Below, piece after piece: positions 17,821 to 28,068 of a stretch of 64,000 nucleotides of DNA. Under the pieces are notes generated by a model. The model was not told the origin of the DNA. It saw only the letters and a program-made list of their open reading frames with translations, and searched no databases. A program made the translations under genes and the position numbers. The first letter of the stretch is position 1, and every line of letters begins with the position of its first letter. Source of the DNA: Legionella genomosp. 1 (GTDB lineage: Bacteria; Pseudomonadota; Gammaproteobacteria; Legionellales; Legionellaceae); contig CAMCUM010000002.1 in assembly GCA_945878975.1 (NCBI GenBank), positions 44,044 through 108,043 on the forward strand, given 5' to 3'.

Positions 17821-17874
17821 CCCTCTCCCGCAAAAAAACTTGTAAAAAAGTTGTTAAGCGCAAGAGACGGGGAT
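17821..17874. other. Imperfect stem-loop where rlmH is normally found
   Basis: CCCCTCTCCCGC and GCGCAAGAGACGGGG flank AACTT..AAGTT, giving an extended imperfect hairpin between rsfS and mrdA. There is no coding potential for the ~155-residue RlmH protein in this 166-base gap. It may be a terminator, processing site or repeat. Confidence 0.4.
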
Positions 17875-17944
17875 TCTAGCGCCGTACAAAAGGTCGGATA
17901 AACGCACCCTAGGTTAATACTGTATTCCAAATCCGAGTTTGTTC

Positions 17945-19819
17945 ATGAGTACCTTCCGCAACCGAGACGCCCATCAACGCGAACTACCCTCTTTTTTGTT
18001 CAGACTTCATTTATTGATCGCTTTTCTGGTTGTCTTATCGCTCATATTAGTCTTGCGTTTAGGATATCTACAATTTTTACAATATAAACGCTTCACCACT
18101 TTATCTTTGAAAAACCAAATGAGTATCTTACCCATCGCCCCATCACGCGGGGTGATTTATGACAAAAATGGTGTGCTCTTAGCAGAAAACGTTCCTATCT
18201 ATGTTTTAGAACTTATTCCAGAACGCTTACACTCTCTTGCAGAAACACTGAACCAATTACAAGAATTGCTTCCCTCTATTTCGCGTGAAGACATCAAAAA
18301 CTTTTACCGCTCACGCAAACAAAATCCTGCTTATGTTCCTATCCCACTAAAACTGAAATTAACACAAGAAGAAGTAGCCACTTTCGCTACCAATCAATAT
18401 CGTTTTCCAGGCGTCAGTATCAAAGCGATCCTCATTCGGCATTATCCAAAAGGGGAAATCACTGCGCATTTATTGGGGTATGTAGGCCGTATCAATCAAG
18501 AAGAACTGCAACAAGTAGACCCCTCTAATTACCGTGCCACGAATTTTATTGGCAAAGCAGGGATCGAAAAATTTTATGAATCTCAACTTCATGGACAAGT
18601 AGGGTATCAGCAAATTGAAACAGATGTGACAGGCAAGACGCTACGTATCTTGAGTAAGCAAGCACCGCGCACCGGCGATAAACTCTACCTGACCATCGAC
18701 ACCCGCTTACAAGAATCATCTTATAATGCCTTATATGGGATGCGCGGTGCTGCCGTGCTATTGTCGGTTAAAAATGGGGACATTTTGGCTATGGTCTCTG
18801 CACCCAGTTTTAATCCTAATTTATTTGTGAATGGCATCAGCTCTGAGGATTATAAACGCCTGTCTGATAAGCAAGATCGCCCTTTATTCAATCGCGCAGT
18901 TCGTGGTTTATACCCCCCTGCTTCGACAATCAAGCCATTTATGGCCATTACCGGTCTGCATACTGGGATTGCAACGCTCCAAGATCATATTTTCGACCCG
19001 GGATGGTATCGTTTGCCCCACGTCCAACATGCTTACCGCGATTGGAAACATACTGGCCACGGCATCATCAACCTCAAACGTGCCATCACCGTATCCTGCG
19101 ATACTTATTTTTATCATTTGGGCAATAAACTAGGCATACGCAATATTGAAAAAATGTTAACTCAGTTTGGCTTCGGTCAAGCAACACATGTTGATTTATA
19201 TGAAGAATCTTCAGGATTGGTCCCCAGCCCGCAGTGGAAACGCCAAACGAAAAAATTACCCTGGTATCCGGGCGATACTTTGATCACATCCATTGGACAA
19301 GGATTTATGCTGACGACACCATTGCAATTGGCCAATGCCACAGCTGCGATGGCGCATAATGGGCGACGTTTTCGACCGCATTTGTTGCAAAAAGAGATCC
19401 ATGAGCAACAAACTTTTGTTTATAAACGCATTGAAGAATACCCTGTGCATTTGGCACAAGAGCATTGGGACATCGTAAAAGATGCGATGCACTCTGTGAT
19501 CACAAGCCTTGAGGGAACAGGCAAACATTTTGGCCGCGACGCACCCTATTCTGTAGCAGGCAAAACTGGTACAGCACAAGTCTTTAGTTTGAGTCAAGAC
19601 GAGAAAAAACGCTATGTGAATATTCCGCCTGAATTGCGCGATCACTCACTATTCATCGCCTTTGCACCGGTGGAGCATCCAGAAGTTGCGATTGCCGTCA
19701 TTGTGGAGCATGATACCACTGCTTCTCAAGTAGCTCGGCAAATTTTAAACACCTATTTTGATTTGAAAGAATTAGGCCAGCTCGATACCCCCGCACAGCA
19801 GCAGGTAGCCCATGATTAA
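17945..19819 (+). CDS. mrdA: Penicillin-binding protein 2 (elongation transpeptidase)
   Basis: 624-residue inner-membrane D,D-transpeptidase for cell elongation. A single N-terminal TM (LIAFLVVLSLILVLRLGYL) follows a short basic cytoplasmic tail. The dimerisation domain starts at IAPSRGVIYDKNG, and the transpeptidase domain has STIK (Ser327), SCD as the SxN equivalent, and KTG (Lys540). I chose ATG 17945 over TTG 17939. It overlaps rodA by 8 bases, which fits a coupled mrdA-rodA pair. Confidence 0.95.
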   Translation: MSTFRNRDAHQRELPSFLFRLHLLIAFLVVLSLILVLRLGYLQFLQYKRFTTLSLKNQMSILPIAPSRGVIYDKNGVLLAENVPIYVLELIPERLHSLAETLNQLQELLPSISREDIKNFYRSRKQNPAYVPIPLKLKLTQEEVATFATNQYRFPGVSIKAILIRHYPKGEITAHLLGYVGRINQEELQQVDPSNYRATNFIGKAGIEKFYESQLHGQVGYQQIETDVTGKTLRILSKQAPRTGDKLYLTIDTRLQESSYNALYGMRGAAVLLSVKNGDILAMVSAPSFNPNLFVNGISSEDYKRLSDKQDRPLFNRAVRGLYPPASTIKPFMAITGLHTGIATLQDHIFDPGWYRLPHVQHAYRDWKHTGHGIINLKRAITVSCDTYFYHLGNKLGIRNIEKMLTQFGFGQATHVDLYEESSGLVPSPQWKRQTKKLPWYPGDTLITSIGQGFMLTTPLQLANATAAMAHNGRRFRPHLLQKEIHEQQTFVYKRIEEYPVHLAQEHWDIVKDAMHSVITSLEGTGKHFGRDAPYSVAGKTGTAQVFSLSQDEKKRYVNIPPELRDHSLFIAFAPVEHPEVAIAVIVEHDTTASQVARQILNTYFDLKELGQLDTPAQQQVAHD

Positions 19820-20921
19820 AAACAAACCCATGTATCGCTTTACGCAACGCTCCTTACCTTTAGATTTACCACTTCTGGGGCTCTTATTATTACTGATTCT
19901 ATTTGGCTTGGTCATCTTGTACAGTGCATCCAATGAGAATCTAAGTATGGTTTTCCGCCAAGCTTTGCGACTGGGTATGGCATTGGTCGCGATGACTGCT
20001 TTTGCCTTTATTCCTCCACATAAATACAAAGTATGGGCACCTTGGCTATATGGCATCGGACTCAGTTTATTATTAGCCGTCATGATCATGGGTAAAATTG
20101 GGAAAGGCGCTCAACGGTGGTTGGATTTGGGGTTATTCCGTTTTCAGCCCTCGGAAATTATGAAATTAGCGGTCCCCATGATGGCGGCCTGGTATTTAGA
20201 TAGATCCAAATACCCGATAGATATCAAATATTTTCTGATAACTGGATTACTAATCTTTGTGCCCGCAATCTTGATTGCCAAACAACCCGATCTAGGCACT
20301 GCAATCATGGTCAGCGCCAGTGGTCTATGTGTGATTTTCATGGCTGGAATACCGCTTCGCATTATTGTCATCTCAGGTTTGGCTTTGATTTTAGCTGCCC
20401 CATTAGGTTGGCACGTATTACATGACTACCAAAAACAGCGCATCTTTACGCTGTTAAACCCCGAACAAGATCCCTTAGGAAGTGGTTACCACATTATTCA
20501 GTCGAAAATTGCCATCGGCTCCGGAGGTGCTTTTGGTAAAGGATGGTTAGCTGGTAGCCAATCCCATTTAAATTTTTTACCCGAGCATGCCACCGATTTC
20601 ATCTTTGCCGTCTGCGGTGAGGAATTTGGATTCGTAGGGAGTATCCTGCTCATTTTCTGCGTAGTGCTCATCACCATGCGCGGCTTACAAATCGTCCAAC
20701 AAGCACAAACCACCTTTACTCGCTTATTAGCCGCCGGCTTAATTATGACTTTTTTCTTATCCGCATTCGTCAACATCAGCATGGTCATGGGAATCGTACC
20801 AGTAGTGGGGATCCCTCTTCCTATGGTCAGCTATGGCGGCTCAGCGATGATCACATTCTTGGCTAGCTTTGGTATTCTGATGTCAATCAGCTCGCATCGG
20901 ATTTTTTTTAATCACCTTTAA
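19812..20921 (+). CDS. rodA: Rod-shape glycosyltransferase RodA
   Basis: 369-residue SEDS polymerase for lateral-wall peptidoglycan, partner of PBP2. Multiple TM segments; conserved SEDS motifs are visible: RWLDLGLFRFQPSEIMKLA, KQPDLGTA, the long loop with NPEQDPLGSGYHIIQSKIAIGSGG, FGKGWLAGSQSHLNFLPEHATDFIFAVCGEEFG and MGIVPVVGIPLPMVSYGGSAM. The start overlaps mrdA. Normal in every visible respect. Confidence 0.96.
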   Translation: MIKNKPMYRFTQRSLPLDLPLLGLLLLLILFGLVILYSASNENLSMVFRQALRLGMALVAMTAFAFIPPHKYKVWAPWLYGIGLSLLLAVMIMGKIGKGAQRWLDLGLFRFQPSEIMKLAVPMMAAWYLDRSKYPIDIKYFLITGLLIFVPAILIAKQPDLGTAIMVSASGLCVIFMAGIPLRIIVISGLALILAAPLGWHVLHDYQKQRIFTLLNPEQDPLGSGYHIIQSKIAIGSGGAFGKGWLAGSQSHLNFLPEHATDFIFAVCGEEFGFVGSILLIFCVVLITMRGLQIVQQAQTTFTRLLAAGLIMTFFLSAFVNISMVMGIVPVVGIPLPMVSYGGSAMITFLASFGILMSISSHRIFFNHL

Positions 20922-20931
20922 CAATTCAACA

Positions 20932-20954
20932 GGCTACCAAATAGTGAGGTAGCC
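20932..20954. terminator. Hairpin between rodA and rnhB
   Basis: GGCTACC (20932-20938) and GGTAGCC (20948-20954) form a perfect 7-bp stem with a 9-base loop between the convergent genes. Followed by CGGGATTT, so a weak intrinsic terminator for rodA is possible. Confidence 0.5.
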
Positions 20955-20971
20955 CGGGATTTAAATGAGCA

Positions 20972-21532
20972 TTACAAATCACCTGAGCCACAAAGCATCT
21001 TCTTTGTAAAACTCTTACGATGAATCGGACACAGCCCCAAAGCCCGCAATGCTGTTTGATGTTGCGCTGTACCGTAGCCCTTATGAGCTGCAAAGCCATA
21101 TCCAGGATACAAGCTGTCCATCTCCATCATTTCGTTGTCTCGATACACCTTGGCTAGAATGGATGCTGCGCTGATTTCGTAGATAAGACTATCGCCTTTG
21201 ACCACTGCATGACAGGTCATTTGGACCTGTGGGACATACAAACCGTCAACCCAGAGTTCTGTGGGCGTCATGGGCAAGGCTTCAATTGCGCGCTTCATAG
21301 CTAATAAGGTGGCATGATGAATGTTCAAATCATCAATTTCATCTACCTCGGCACGTCCGAAGGCGTAAGCAAGTGCATGCGTTTTGATTTGCTCTGCTAA
21401 AATTTCCCGCTTTTTAGGACTCACGCATTTGGAGTCTTTGATGCCAGGAATGGGCACCTCTAAAATCACTGCTGCCGCAACCACAGGCCCTGCCAAAGGA
21501 CCACGCCCTACTTCATCTACGCCTGCTTTCAT
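20972..21532 (-). CDS. rnhB: Ribonuclease HII
   Basis: 186-residue enzyme cutting RNA in RNA-DNA hybrids and misincorporated ribonucleotides. Motifs: [19 protein letters not shown] (catalytic DE), [13 protein letters not shown], the conserved Asp in [33 protein letters not shown], and [31 protein letters not shown]. The ATG overlaps the stop codon of the MFS gene (ATGA), so translation is coupled to it. Confidence 0.95.
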   Translation of the reverse strand: MKAGVDEVGRGPLAGPVVAAAVILEVPIPGIKDSKCVSPKKREILAEQIKTHALAYAFGRAEVDEIDDLNIHHATLLAMKRAIEALPMTPTELWVDGLYVPQVQMTCHAVVKGDSLIYEISAASILAKVYRDNEMMEMDSLYPGYGFAAHKGYGTAQHQTALRALGLCPIHRKSFTKKMLCGSGDL

Positions 21533-22788
21533 AAATTTTCCACACCTAATGCCTTCTCACAACGATGAAAATATAAACTGATGGCAACACACACAAAATA
21601 AAATAGCGCTATGTATCCCACATATTGCGCAATGCCCAAATTAGCCTTGGCCAAAAAAATGGCATTACCAATTTCTATCCCTGCCCCCATAAAACACATT
21701 GAGGACATGCTAATCAAAGCAGACGTTGTTCCCGTCCCAATTTGAGTGACAAATAGAATAAAACGATATAAAGCCGTCGTAGCAATACCATATCCAAAAC
21801 TGTATATGACTAAACCTGGCATCAAGCCAAACGGTTCTGGGCCATAGTAAAAGGGATACAAACACATAACGACTAACCCTATAAATAAAATAACACTACC
21901 AATGACCGACAGATGCATCACCTCATAGCGTTTCGACCAGCGCGACAGGAAGATATTTCCTAAAATAAACGAACCAAAAACAGGTATTTGCCAAACACCG
22001 TACATAAACAAGGACATATGCGCATGACTCACCAACATTACTGGCGACAAAGCAATCCAAACAACACAAGGAACGGCCATCAAACCATACGCAATGGTGC
22101 CAAATACAAACACCCGATGCTTCATCAACTCTTTATAATTGGCCCAGATAGCCGGTAATGCCAGGGAGACCGGCTTGATCACTTTCCCATCATTTTTAAT
22201 TTGACCCACTGACTCAGGCATATAGTGCCACAACCCCCATAATGCTACTAAAGATAAGCCACCAATCAAATAAAAAATCGCACGCCAACTCACATAATGT
22301 AAAAACGCGGAACCAGCCAAAGGCCCTAATAAAGGAGCTAAAATGGCTACATTGGCCATAATCGCAATCATGCGTATCGCATCTTCATCAGAGAATATTT
22401 CTTGTAATAAGGCATAACCCACCACATTGATATAACACAATCCCATGCCTTCAAAAAAACGCCCTAATAGAAATTGATCGATGGTGTGCACCCAAGGCAA
22501 CAGCAAAGTACATAGTGAAAAAAGGATACTACCTGCCAACATCACCGGTCGCCGCCCAAAGCGATCGGATAGCGGACCTAAAAATAATTGCAGCGAAGCG
22601 CCCCCTAAAATATAAGCCGTTAACGAGGTTGCAATTTTGGACTCATCCGCATGGAAACCGTGCACCACTGATAACATGCCGGGCATAATCATATCATTCG
22701 CTATGTACACCAAAAATTCATAAAAAACCAAGCAAGCAGCGAATATCAAAGCATGTTTGCGCGTAATAGGAATGAGAGGTTTTATCAT
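21529..22788 (-). CDS. MFS transporter of the Bcr/CflA drug-exporter type
   Basis: 419 residues with about 12 TM helices. The A-motif [17 protein letters not shown] lies between TM2 and TM3 and the family loops are typical of Bcr/CflA exporters ([41 protein letters not shown]). Likely exports drugs or metabolites with proton antiport; the substrate cannot be read. Sits between tilS and rnhB in a co-directional minus-strand run. Confidence 0.8.
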   Translation of the reverse strand: MIKPLIPITRKHALIFAACLVFYEFLVYIANDMIMPGMLSVVHGFHADESKIATSLTAYILGGASLQLFLGPLSDRFGRRPVMLAGSILFSLCTLLLPWVHTIDQFLLGRFFEGMGLCYINVVGYALLQEIFSDEDAIRMIAIMANVAILAPLLGPLAGSAFLHYVSWRAIFYLIGGLSLVALWGLWHYMPESVGQIKNDGKVIKPVSLALPAIWANYKELMKHRVFVFGTIAYGLMAVPCVVWIALSPVMLVSHAHMSLFMYGVWQIPVFGSFILGNIFLSRWSKRYEVMHLSVIGSVILFIGLVVMCLYPFYYGPEPFGLMPGLVIYSFGYGIATTALYRFILFVTQIGTGTTSALISMSSMCFMGAGIEIGNAIFLAKANLGIAQYVGYIALFYFVCVAISLYFHRCEKALGVENL

Positions 22789-22803
22789 AAAACTGCCACT
22801 ACT

Positions 22804-24108
22804 CTAATATGGGAAGGTACTCACAGTGTAACGCTCACTAAGGTCTTCCGACAAGAGCAAATCACTTTGTGCGTAATCTGGGATAGCACAAAGCTGATCA
22901 TTCACATAAACCAAAGGTAATTGCATTCTGAGCCAGGGGGGGATTTGCCAACTTTGGAGTAATTTCTTCAAACATTGGGTCTGACCATGCCAATGCAAGG
23001 TTTCCCCGCCTGTGCGAACTTTCAATTCAATGCGACTACCGCGCGGAATCGAGATACCGTGCACCGCGTCGGGTGTTGCAACAACGCAACGATTGTCGTC
23101 CCAAGCAATAGGCCCTGGGAAATTTTCCCAAACCAGACTCTGCGGCATACGCTCATTGACTGCGACCAGATATAAGGTCCGGCGGTAACGACGCAGCGTC
23201 CATTGCCCCCATTGCATGCAGGGCGTAGCATCTTGGCCTGCATGGACAATTGTATGCAAAATTTGTTGGATACACGCGCTGGTCGGCACGCGCTGCGCGT
23301 GCTGTTTCAACCAAGCCCGCAATAGTTGCGTACAACGCACAGGATCCGCAAGAAGTTCGGCCGTCATCTCTAATTGTGGTTGTGACAAATCTGGACTATC
23401 CAATGCAATCCAAGCATCTATTGTTTTTTTTGCTTGTTGGCAATGCTGTGCGCTGGCTGCAACCGTTGAAACGAGGTTTGGCCACTTAACTTGCAGCAAA
23501 GGGATAATCTGGTGGCGTAGATACCCTCGAGACCATTCCTCTGCCGTGTTCATCTCATCTTCGACCCATTGCAAGCCATGTTGCTGCGCATAGTCAAGCA
23601 GGGCCTCTCGGGGAGAATGGAGCAATGGACGCAATAACACCCCTTTTCCGCATGCGCGTTGCTCAGGCATTGCGCACAAACCATCCAAACCTGTCCCGCG
23701 TAATAAATTCAATAACACCGTCTCAGCTTGATCATTTTGGTGATGCGCTAGCAACAATGCGTCATGCGGGGTAACAAATTCATCAAAGATTTGATAACGT
23801 GCCTTCCGTGCACGTTCTTCAAGATTGGCACCGGGCGCAACATTCGCTCGGATGCCTTTGCATACGACAGCAAGACGCTGGCAGTATTGTTCACAATGAT
23901 CTAACCATTGATCAGCGCAGGGACTCAAACCGTGGTGAACATGGATAGCAATGATACGCTGCTGCAGCTCAGGGCACGCTGCCAACATCGTCAGCAATAC
24001 CGTAGAGTCCAAACCACCGCTATACCCAATATAAATGTGTTCATATTGGCTCAGCCGCTGCCGCCAAGCAGCGCTAATCACAAGCCCCCATTGCCATCCA
24101 CTTCGCAT
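22804..24108 (-). CDS. tilS: tRNA(Ile)-lysidine synthase
   Basis: 434-residue N-type ATP pyrophosphatase that converts C34 of tRNA-Ile(CAU) to lysidine. The PP-loop [10 protein letters not shown] is at 30-39, followed by [55 protein letters not shown] and RPLL. The TilS substrate-binding and C-terminal domains occupy the rest. Start uncertain: ATG 24108 overlaps accA by 35 bases, and the GTG at 24081 is preceded by a GGGGG tract, giving 9 fewer residues. Confidence 0.93.
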   Translation of the reverse strand: MRSGWQWGLVISAAWRQRLSQYEHIYIGYSGGLDSTVLLTMLAACPELQQRIIAIHVHHGLSPCADQWLDHCEQYCQRLAVVCKGIRANVAPGANLEERARKARYQIFDEFVTPHDALLLAHHQNDQAETVLLNLLRGTGLDGLCAMPEQRACGKGVLLRPLLHSPREALLDYAQQHGLQWVEDEMNTAEEWSRGYLRHQIIPLLQVKWPNLVSTVAASAQHCQQAKKTIDAWIALDSPDLSQPQLEMTAELLADPVRCTQLLRAWLKQHAQRVPTSACIQQILHTIVHAGQDATPCMQWGQWTLRRYRRTLYLVAVNERMPQSLVWENFPGPIAWDDNRCVVATPDAVHGISIPRGSRIELKVRTGGETLHWHGQTQCLKKLLQSWQIPPWLRMQLPLVYVNDQLCAIPDYAQSDLLLSEDLSERYTVSTFPY

Positions 24109-25030
24109 ATCGACGACTTAATAATTCTGGCGCCGATAAGGTTTTCAATTGATATATTTCATGCAACAGCGCATCTTTGATAGTAGAAGCCATCAAAGGC
24201 AGATCACGATGAGCCCCCCCTAATGGTTCCGGTAAAACGCTATCAATCAAGCCGTGTTGCAAAATTTGCCCAGCAGAGATCCCCATCGCACGTGCGGCAT
24301 CTGGGGCCTTGGCTGGATCTTTCCATAAAATGGACGCGCAGCCTTCAGGTGAAATAACAGCATAAATGGCATATTGCAACATAATCACACGATCTCCGAC
24401 TCCGATCGCCAACGCGCCGCCAGAACCAGCCTCTCCCGTCACCACACAAATAATTGGAACTTCTAATGTAGACATGACTTGGAGGTTACGTGCAATGGCT
24501 TCTGATTGATTACGCTCTTCAGCACCAATCCCTGGATAGGCACCTGCCGTATCAATAAACGTTATCAAAGGTAATTTGAATTTCTCTGCCAATTGCATCA
24601 GACGCAACGCTTTACGATATTCCTCCGGCCGCGCCATCCCAAAATTTCGATATACTTTTTCTTTGGTACGTTTGCCCTTTTGATGACCTAGAATCATCAC
24701 CGGCTCACCGTTCAAACGCGCCATCCCGCCAATAATAGCTGGTGCCGCAGAACTGTGCCGATCCCCATGTAATTCATCAAAATCAGTAAAAATCAATTCG
24801 ATATAGTCCGTTGTCTGAGGACGCAAGGGATGTCGCGCCATTTGCGCTACTTGCCACGGCTCTAAGCGCGAAAAGACATGTTCGGTCAGCTCCATCGATT
24901 TGGTTTGTAAGCGCGTAATTTCCTCGCTCAAATTAATTTGACTGTCCCCAACACTTGCCATGCGCAGGGCCTCAATTTTTTGGTTTAATTCTTCGATTGG
25001 TTGTTCAAAATCTAGAAATTGTAGACTCAT
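24074..25030 (-). CDS. accA: Acetyl-CoA carboxylase carboxyltransferase, alpha subunit
   Basis: 318 residues, alpha half of the carboxyltransferase transferring CO2 from carboxybiotin to acetyl-CoA, the first step of fatty acid synthesis. Markers: [19 protein letters not shown] at the N-terminus, [78 protein letters not shown] and [40 protein letters not shown]. It precedes tilS, and the Sfp/birA pair diverges from it. Confidence 0.97.
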   Translation of the reverse strand: MSLQFLDFEQPIEELNQKIEALRMASVGDSQINLSEEITRLQTKSMELTEHVFSRLEPWQVAQMARHPLRPQTTDYIELIFTDFDELHGDRHSSAAPAIIGGMARLNGEPVMILGHQKGKRTKEKVYRNFGMARPEEYRKALRLMQLAEKFKLPLITFIDTAGAYPGIGAEERNQSEAIARNLQVMSTLEVPIICVVTGEAGSGGALAIGVGDRVIMLQYAIYAVISPEGCASILWKDPAKAPDAARAMGISAGQILQHGLIDSVLPEPLGGAHRDLPLMASTIKDALLHEIYQLKTLSAPELLSRRYAKWMAMGACD

Positions 25031-25099
25031 CTAGTCACCTAAGTTGTATGAAGGGCTAAAAAGTAGCATAATTGGCGAAACAAATCAAAATTGATCGGC

Positions 25100-25843
25100 A
25101 TGCCAGTCAGCAAAGTGCATCCCCTATTTGTCCCACTACCAGAAAACGACTACCATCTGACGCCCCAGCGCATTGATATATGGCAATACCCACTTACAAC
25201 GCTCTGGCCCGGTGCAGAAGCCCTGTTAAATCCTGTAGAATTACAGCGCGCCAAGCGTTTTCACTTCGATCGTCATCAACGACGATTTACCATAGCACGC
25301 GCCATGTTACGCCTGATTTTAGCACGTTATCTCCCTCTAGAACCGCAGGCCCTGACATTTTCCACCAATATTTATGGCAAACCTTTTCTAACGCACCCCA
25401 GTCACATCCAATTCAATTTAAGCCATTCTCAAGACCTAGCTTTGTTAGCGATTGGCCAACAACACCCCGTAGGCATTGATATCGAATTTTTCTCAAGCCG
25501 CCCTTTTCAAGGCATGAGCAAGATGATGTTTTCAGCACAAGAAATCCAATCTTATGCACAAGTGCCTGAAACAATGCACTCTTTAGCTTTTTTTCATGTT
25601 TGGGCTCAAAAAGAAGCTTTCATCAAAGCTTCTGGGGTGGGCCTATCTTACCCCACTCAGACTTTTGATGTACCGGTGCTCCCACCCACAGATGCCGAGA
25701 TATTCGATGCACGACATAACATGATGTGGCGTATGCGCTCATTTATGCCTAAAGTGGCCTGTTGGGGCGCGGTATGCCATCATCCGAGCATTCAAACCCT
25801 ACGCTATCGCACTTTGACCCAGGATCCCCATGCTTTTAAATGA
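25100..25843 (+). CDS. Sfp-type 4'-phosphopantetheinyl transferase
   Basis: 247 residues. Carries the PPTase signatures LSHSQDLALLAIG, VGIDIE (Asp127, Glu129) and WAQKEAFIKASGVG (Trp168, Lys171, Glu172, Lys176). It transfers the phosphopantetheine arm of CoA to carrier proteins. The Sfp length (two-lobed, about 230 residues) sets it apart from the small AcpS type. It may serve the fatty-acid ACP here, given accA next door, or a siderophore or polyketide system elsewhere; no acpS is in the window. ATG 25100 chosen over the TTG nine bases earlier. Overlaps birA by 14 bases. Confidence 0.85.
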   Translation: MPVSKVHPLFVPLPENDYHLTPQRIDIWQYPLTTLWPGAEALLNPVELQRAKRFHFDRHQRRFTIARAMLRLILARYLPLEPQALTFSTNIYGKPFLTHPSHIQFNLSHSQDLALLAIGQQHPVGIDIEFFSSRPFQGMSKMMFSAQEIQSYAQVPETMHSLAFFHVWAQKEAFIKASGVGLSYPTQTFDVPVLPPTDAEIFDARHNMMWRMRSFMPKVACWGAVCHHPSIQTLRYRTLTQDPHAFK

Positions 25844-26660
25844 ATCGCTCATTCGCCAACATCTCTTAGCAGGCGGATTTCACGATCCAATCAGCCTACA
25901 TGTATTAGCTAGCATAGATTCGACCAATCAATATCTCAAAGACTTGCCGAGATCCCCTGACATCACCCTATGCTGCGCGGAAACTCAAACCCAAGGGCGC
26001 GGTCGCATGCAACGTGCTTGGTTCTCACCCTATGCCGAGAATATTTATTGTTCCATTCGTTGGCCGTTTTCTAGCACCACCCCAGCATTGTCTACCTTGA
26101 GCCTAGTTGTCAGTCTCGCAGTGCTGCATACATTGCAGACCTTACAAATTGCTACAGGAATCGCCATAAAATGGCCGAATGACTTACTTTGGCAAGACAA
26201 AAAATTGTGTGGCATATTATTAGAATCAACTCAACAAGCGAAGAATAACCTACAAATTGTTGTGGGGATTGGCCTTAATGTGAACAGTAATTCACAGCAG
26301 CATCCGGACAATGCGGCCCCCAATCGCCCCTGGTGTTCATTGTATGATATCACCCAAAAAGCCCACGACCGCAATGCATTGATTGCCCAACTATTGATAC
26401 ACACGCATCGATATATCACACAATTCAAAGCCTCAGGCTTTGCGCCCTTTCTACCTATTTGGCAAGCAGCGGATTATTTATATCAAAAACAGATCACGAT
26501 TGCGCATGGCAACCAAACGTTCCAGGGCATCGCACAAGGCATCACGCCACAAGGAGAATTGATCATCATAGATCACAAGCACCATACGCAGTATTTTGCT
26601 TGTGGCGAGGCGACTATTATAAGCAAAACAAGTCTAGGCCCCACAAATGGGGGCACTTAG
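25830..26660 (+). CDS. birA: Biotin-protein ligase without the DNA-binding domain
   Basis: 276 residues; attaches biotin to the carboxyl carrier protein of acetyl-CoA carboxylase. Motifs: VLASIDSTNQYL, QTQGRGRMQRAWFSP (biotin/ATP loop, GRGRM 56-60), IKWPNDLLWQDKKLCGILLES and VVGIGLNVN, then the C-terminal SH3-like region. The ligase core begins only about 20 residues from the start, so the winged-helix DNA-binding domain of bifunctional BirA (~60 residues) is absent and the protein should not repress bio genes. Overlaps the upstream PPTase gene. Confidence 0.92.
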   Translation: MLLNESLIRQHLLAGGFHDPISLHVLASIDSTNQYLKDLPRSPDITLCCAETQTQGRGRMQRAWFSPYAENIYCSIRWPFSSTTPALSTLSLVVSLAVLHTLQTLQIATGIAIKWPNDLLWQDKKLCGILLESTQQAKNNLQIVVGIGLNVNSNSQQHPDNAAPNRPWCSLYDITQKAHDRNALIAQLLIHTHRYITQFKASGFAPFLPIWQAADYLYQKQITIAHGNQTFQGIAQGITPQGELIIIDHKHHTQYFACGEATIISKTSLGPTNGGT

Positions 26661-26706
26661 ACCAGCTAACTTTTTAGAGGATTTGATTCGCAATAATATG
26701 TATTGA

Positions 26707-26910
26707 TTAAACGACGTCTACCAATTCTTCGACATCGCTATCTTGTTTTTCTTGTTGAATGCGTAAATAAATCTCTTCACGATGAACAGATACGTCTTTG
26801 GGCGCATTAATGCCCAATCGTACTTGATTACCCTTGACACCCAACACAGTAATGTTAACATCATCACCAATAATGAGCGTTTCACCAATACGTCTTGTTA
26901 AAATTAACAT
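26707..26910 (-). CDS. csrA: Carbon storage regulator CsrA
   Basis: 67-residue RNA-binding post-transcriptional regulator. The start [52 protein letters not shown] is textbook CsrA, including the RNA-contacting LTRR and REEIY. The longer frame reaching to 26952 is not used: GGGAG lies seven bases upstream of ATG 26910. In Legionella-type bacteria CsrA holds cells in the replicative phase and represses transmissive traits; that role is known for the family, not visible here. Upstream space to 27081 carries no other gene. Confidence 0.95.
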   Translation of the reverse strand: MLILTRRIGETLIIGDDVNITVLGVKGNQVRLGINAPKDVSVHREEIYLRIQQEKQDSDVEELVDVV

Positions 26911-27081
26911 GATACTTCTCCCTTCAAAGACAGCCGTTTGACGTTGTATCACAGAGGCTATATTTTACTTTCCCTTTAGAAAAAATCCGTTGCCGGTTAT
27001 TATACATATGATTTATTAAGGAAATATTAAGGACGGAATTTGATATCGATCTTAAGTGACGTCCATCAGGTAAGTTGCGAT

Positions 27082-28056
27082 TCATTTGGATACAGTTTTT
27101 TGCAAACAAACCCATACTACGATAGGAAAATATCCCAGCAATATACCTGTGATACCCTTTATATAACCAAAACCCACTGCGAAGGCCCAGGGCCATAGCC
27201 AGACGATATTGAAAACGAGCACCCCTAAACTGAGGACAGTATGCGAGCGAAAACGCCTGGCGGCATGTTGATAAGCATGATCAGAGTGCGCAAGATGTAA
27301 CGCTTCTCCTTTTAGCATCCGGAATAATAGAGTGAGCGTTGCATCGCCTATGAAGACACCGAGTAAAATCAACCAAGACCAAAACAAAGCAGGATGGGTA
27401 TAGGCTGCATTCAAAGAGAACATCCCAAATAAAAAACCTAAAAAACTGCTACCCACATCACCCATAAAAATTTTTGCTTTGGGAAAATTCCATATCAAAA
27501 ATCCAGCAACCGTCGCTGCCAAGATTAAAAAAACCTTCATGCCCTCTGACAAACCTAAAACCAAGTATAAACCACCCATTCCCAACGCTGTGGTGATCGC
27601 TTCAATGCTTGCAATCCCATTAATACCATCCATAAAATTGTATAAATTTAACATCCATACCAAATAAACAACGCCCAAAACCCCAACCCAACCCTGCAAT
27701 GCCAAAGTCCATGCACCTATTCGAATCTCGGGCACCCCATCCAACCAATAAAAGGCCAATCCACACAAAATGATTTGGCAAGCCAAACGTATCCATGCTG
27801 ATAAGGCATATTTATCGTCTAAATAACCCAAAGTTGCGACTGCTAGACTGATAGCAATGCATGACCAAGAAAGCAGGTGTTGATACGCCATAGCGCCTAA
27901 AAAAATCACAACAAAGACCATACCGCCACCACGGGGAATAGGCAGATGATGTGCAGAACGTGCATTGGGTATATCGATTATGCGATTGACCAAAGCATAA
28001 CGGCGATACACGCCAGTACCTAACAGCGACAATAAAAAACCAAGAAAAATCAGCAT
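27082..28056 (-). CDS. Undecaprenyl-phosphate sugar-1-phosphate transferase (WecA/WbpL-like)
   Basis: 324-residue polytopic GT4 (MraY/WecA superfamily) protein that starts lipid-linked glycan assembly by transferring an amino-sugar phosphate to undecaprenyl phosphate. Motifs: RSAHHLPIPRGGG, LGYLDDKYALSAWIR (catalytic DD), NLYNFMDGINGIASIE, IFMGDVGSSFLGFLFG and the C-terminal HSDHAYQHAARR (HxxxH-type). About ten TM helices. I chose ATG 28056 over TTG 28068, which abuts the stop of the upstream aminotransferase gene. Likely O-antigen initiation. Confidence 0.85.
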   Translation of the reverse strand: MLIFLGFLLSLLGTGVYRRYALVNRIIDIPNARSAHHLPIPRGGGMVFVVIFLGAMAYQHLLSWSCIAISLAVATLGYLDDKYALSAWIRLACQIILCGLAFYWLDGVPEIRIGAWTLALQGWVGVLGVVYLVWMLNLYNFMDGINGIASIEAITTALGMGGLYLVLGLSEGMKVFLILAATVAGFLIWNFPKAKIFMGDVGSSFLGFLFGMFSLNAAYTHPALFWSWLILLGVFIGDATLTLLFRMLKGEALHLAHSDHAYQHAARRFRSHTVLSLGVLVFNIVWLWPWAFAVGFGYIKGITGILLGYFPIVVWVCLQKTVSK

Positions 28057-28068
28057 ACTGACTCGCAA

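Noticed and set aside
17779..17944. Degenerate rlmH remnant
   Set aside because: The 166-base gap shows no RlmH-like reading frame in any phase.
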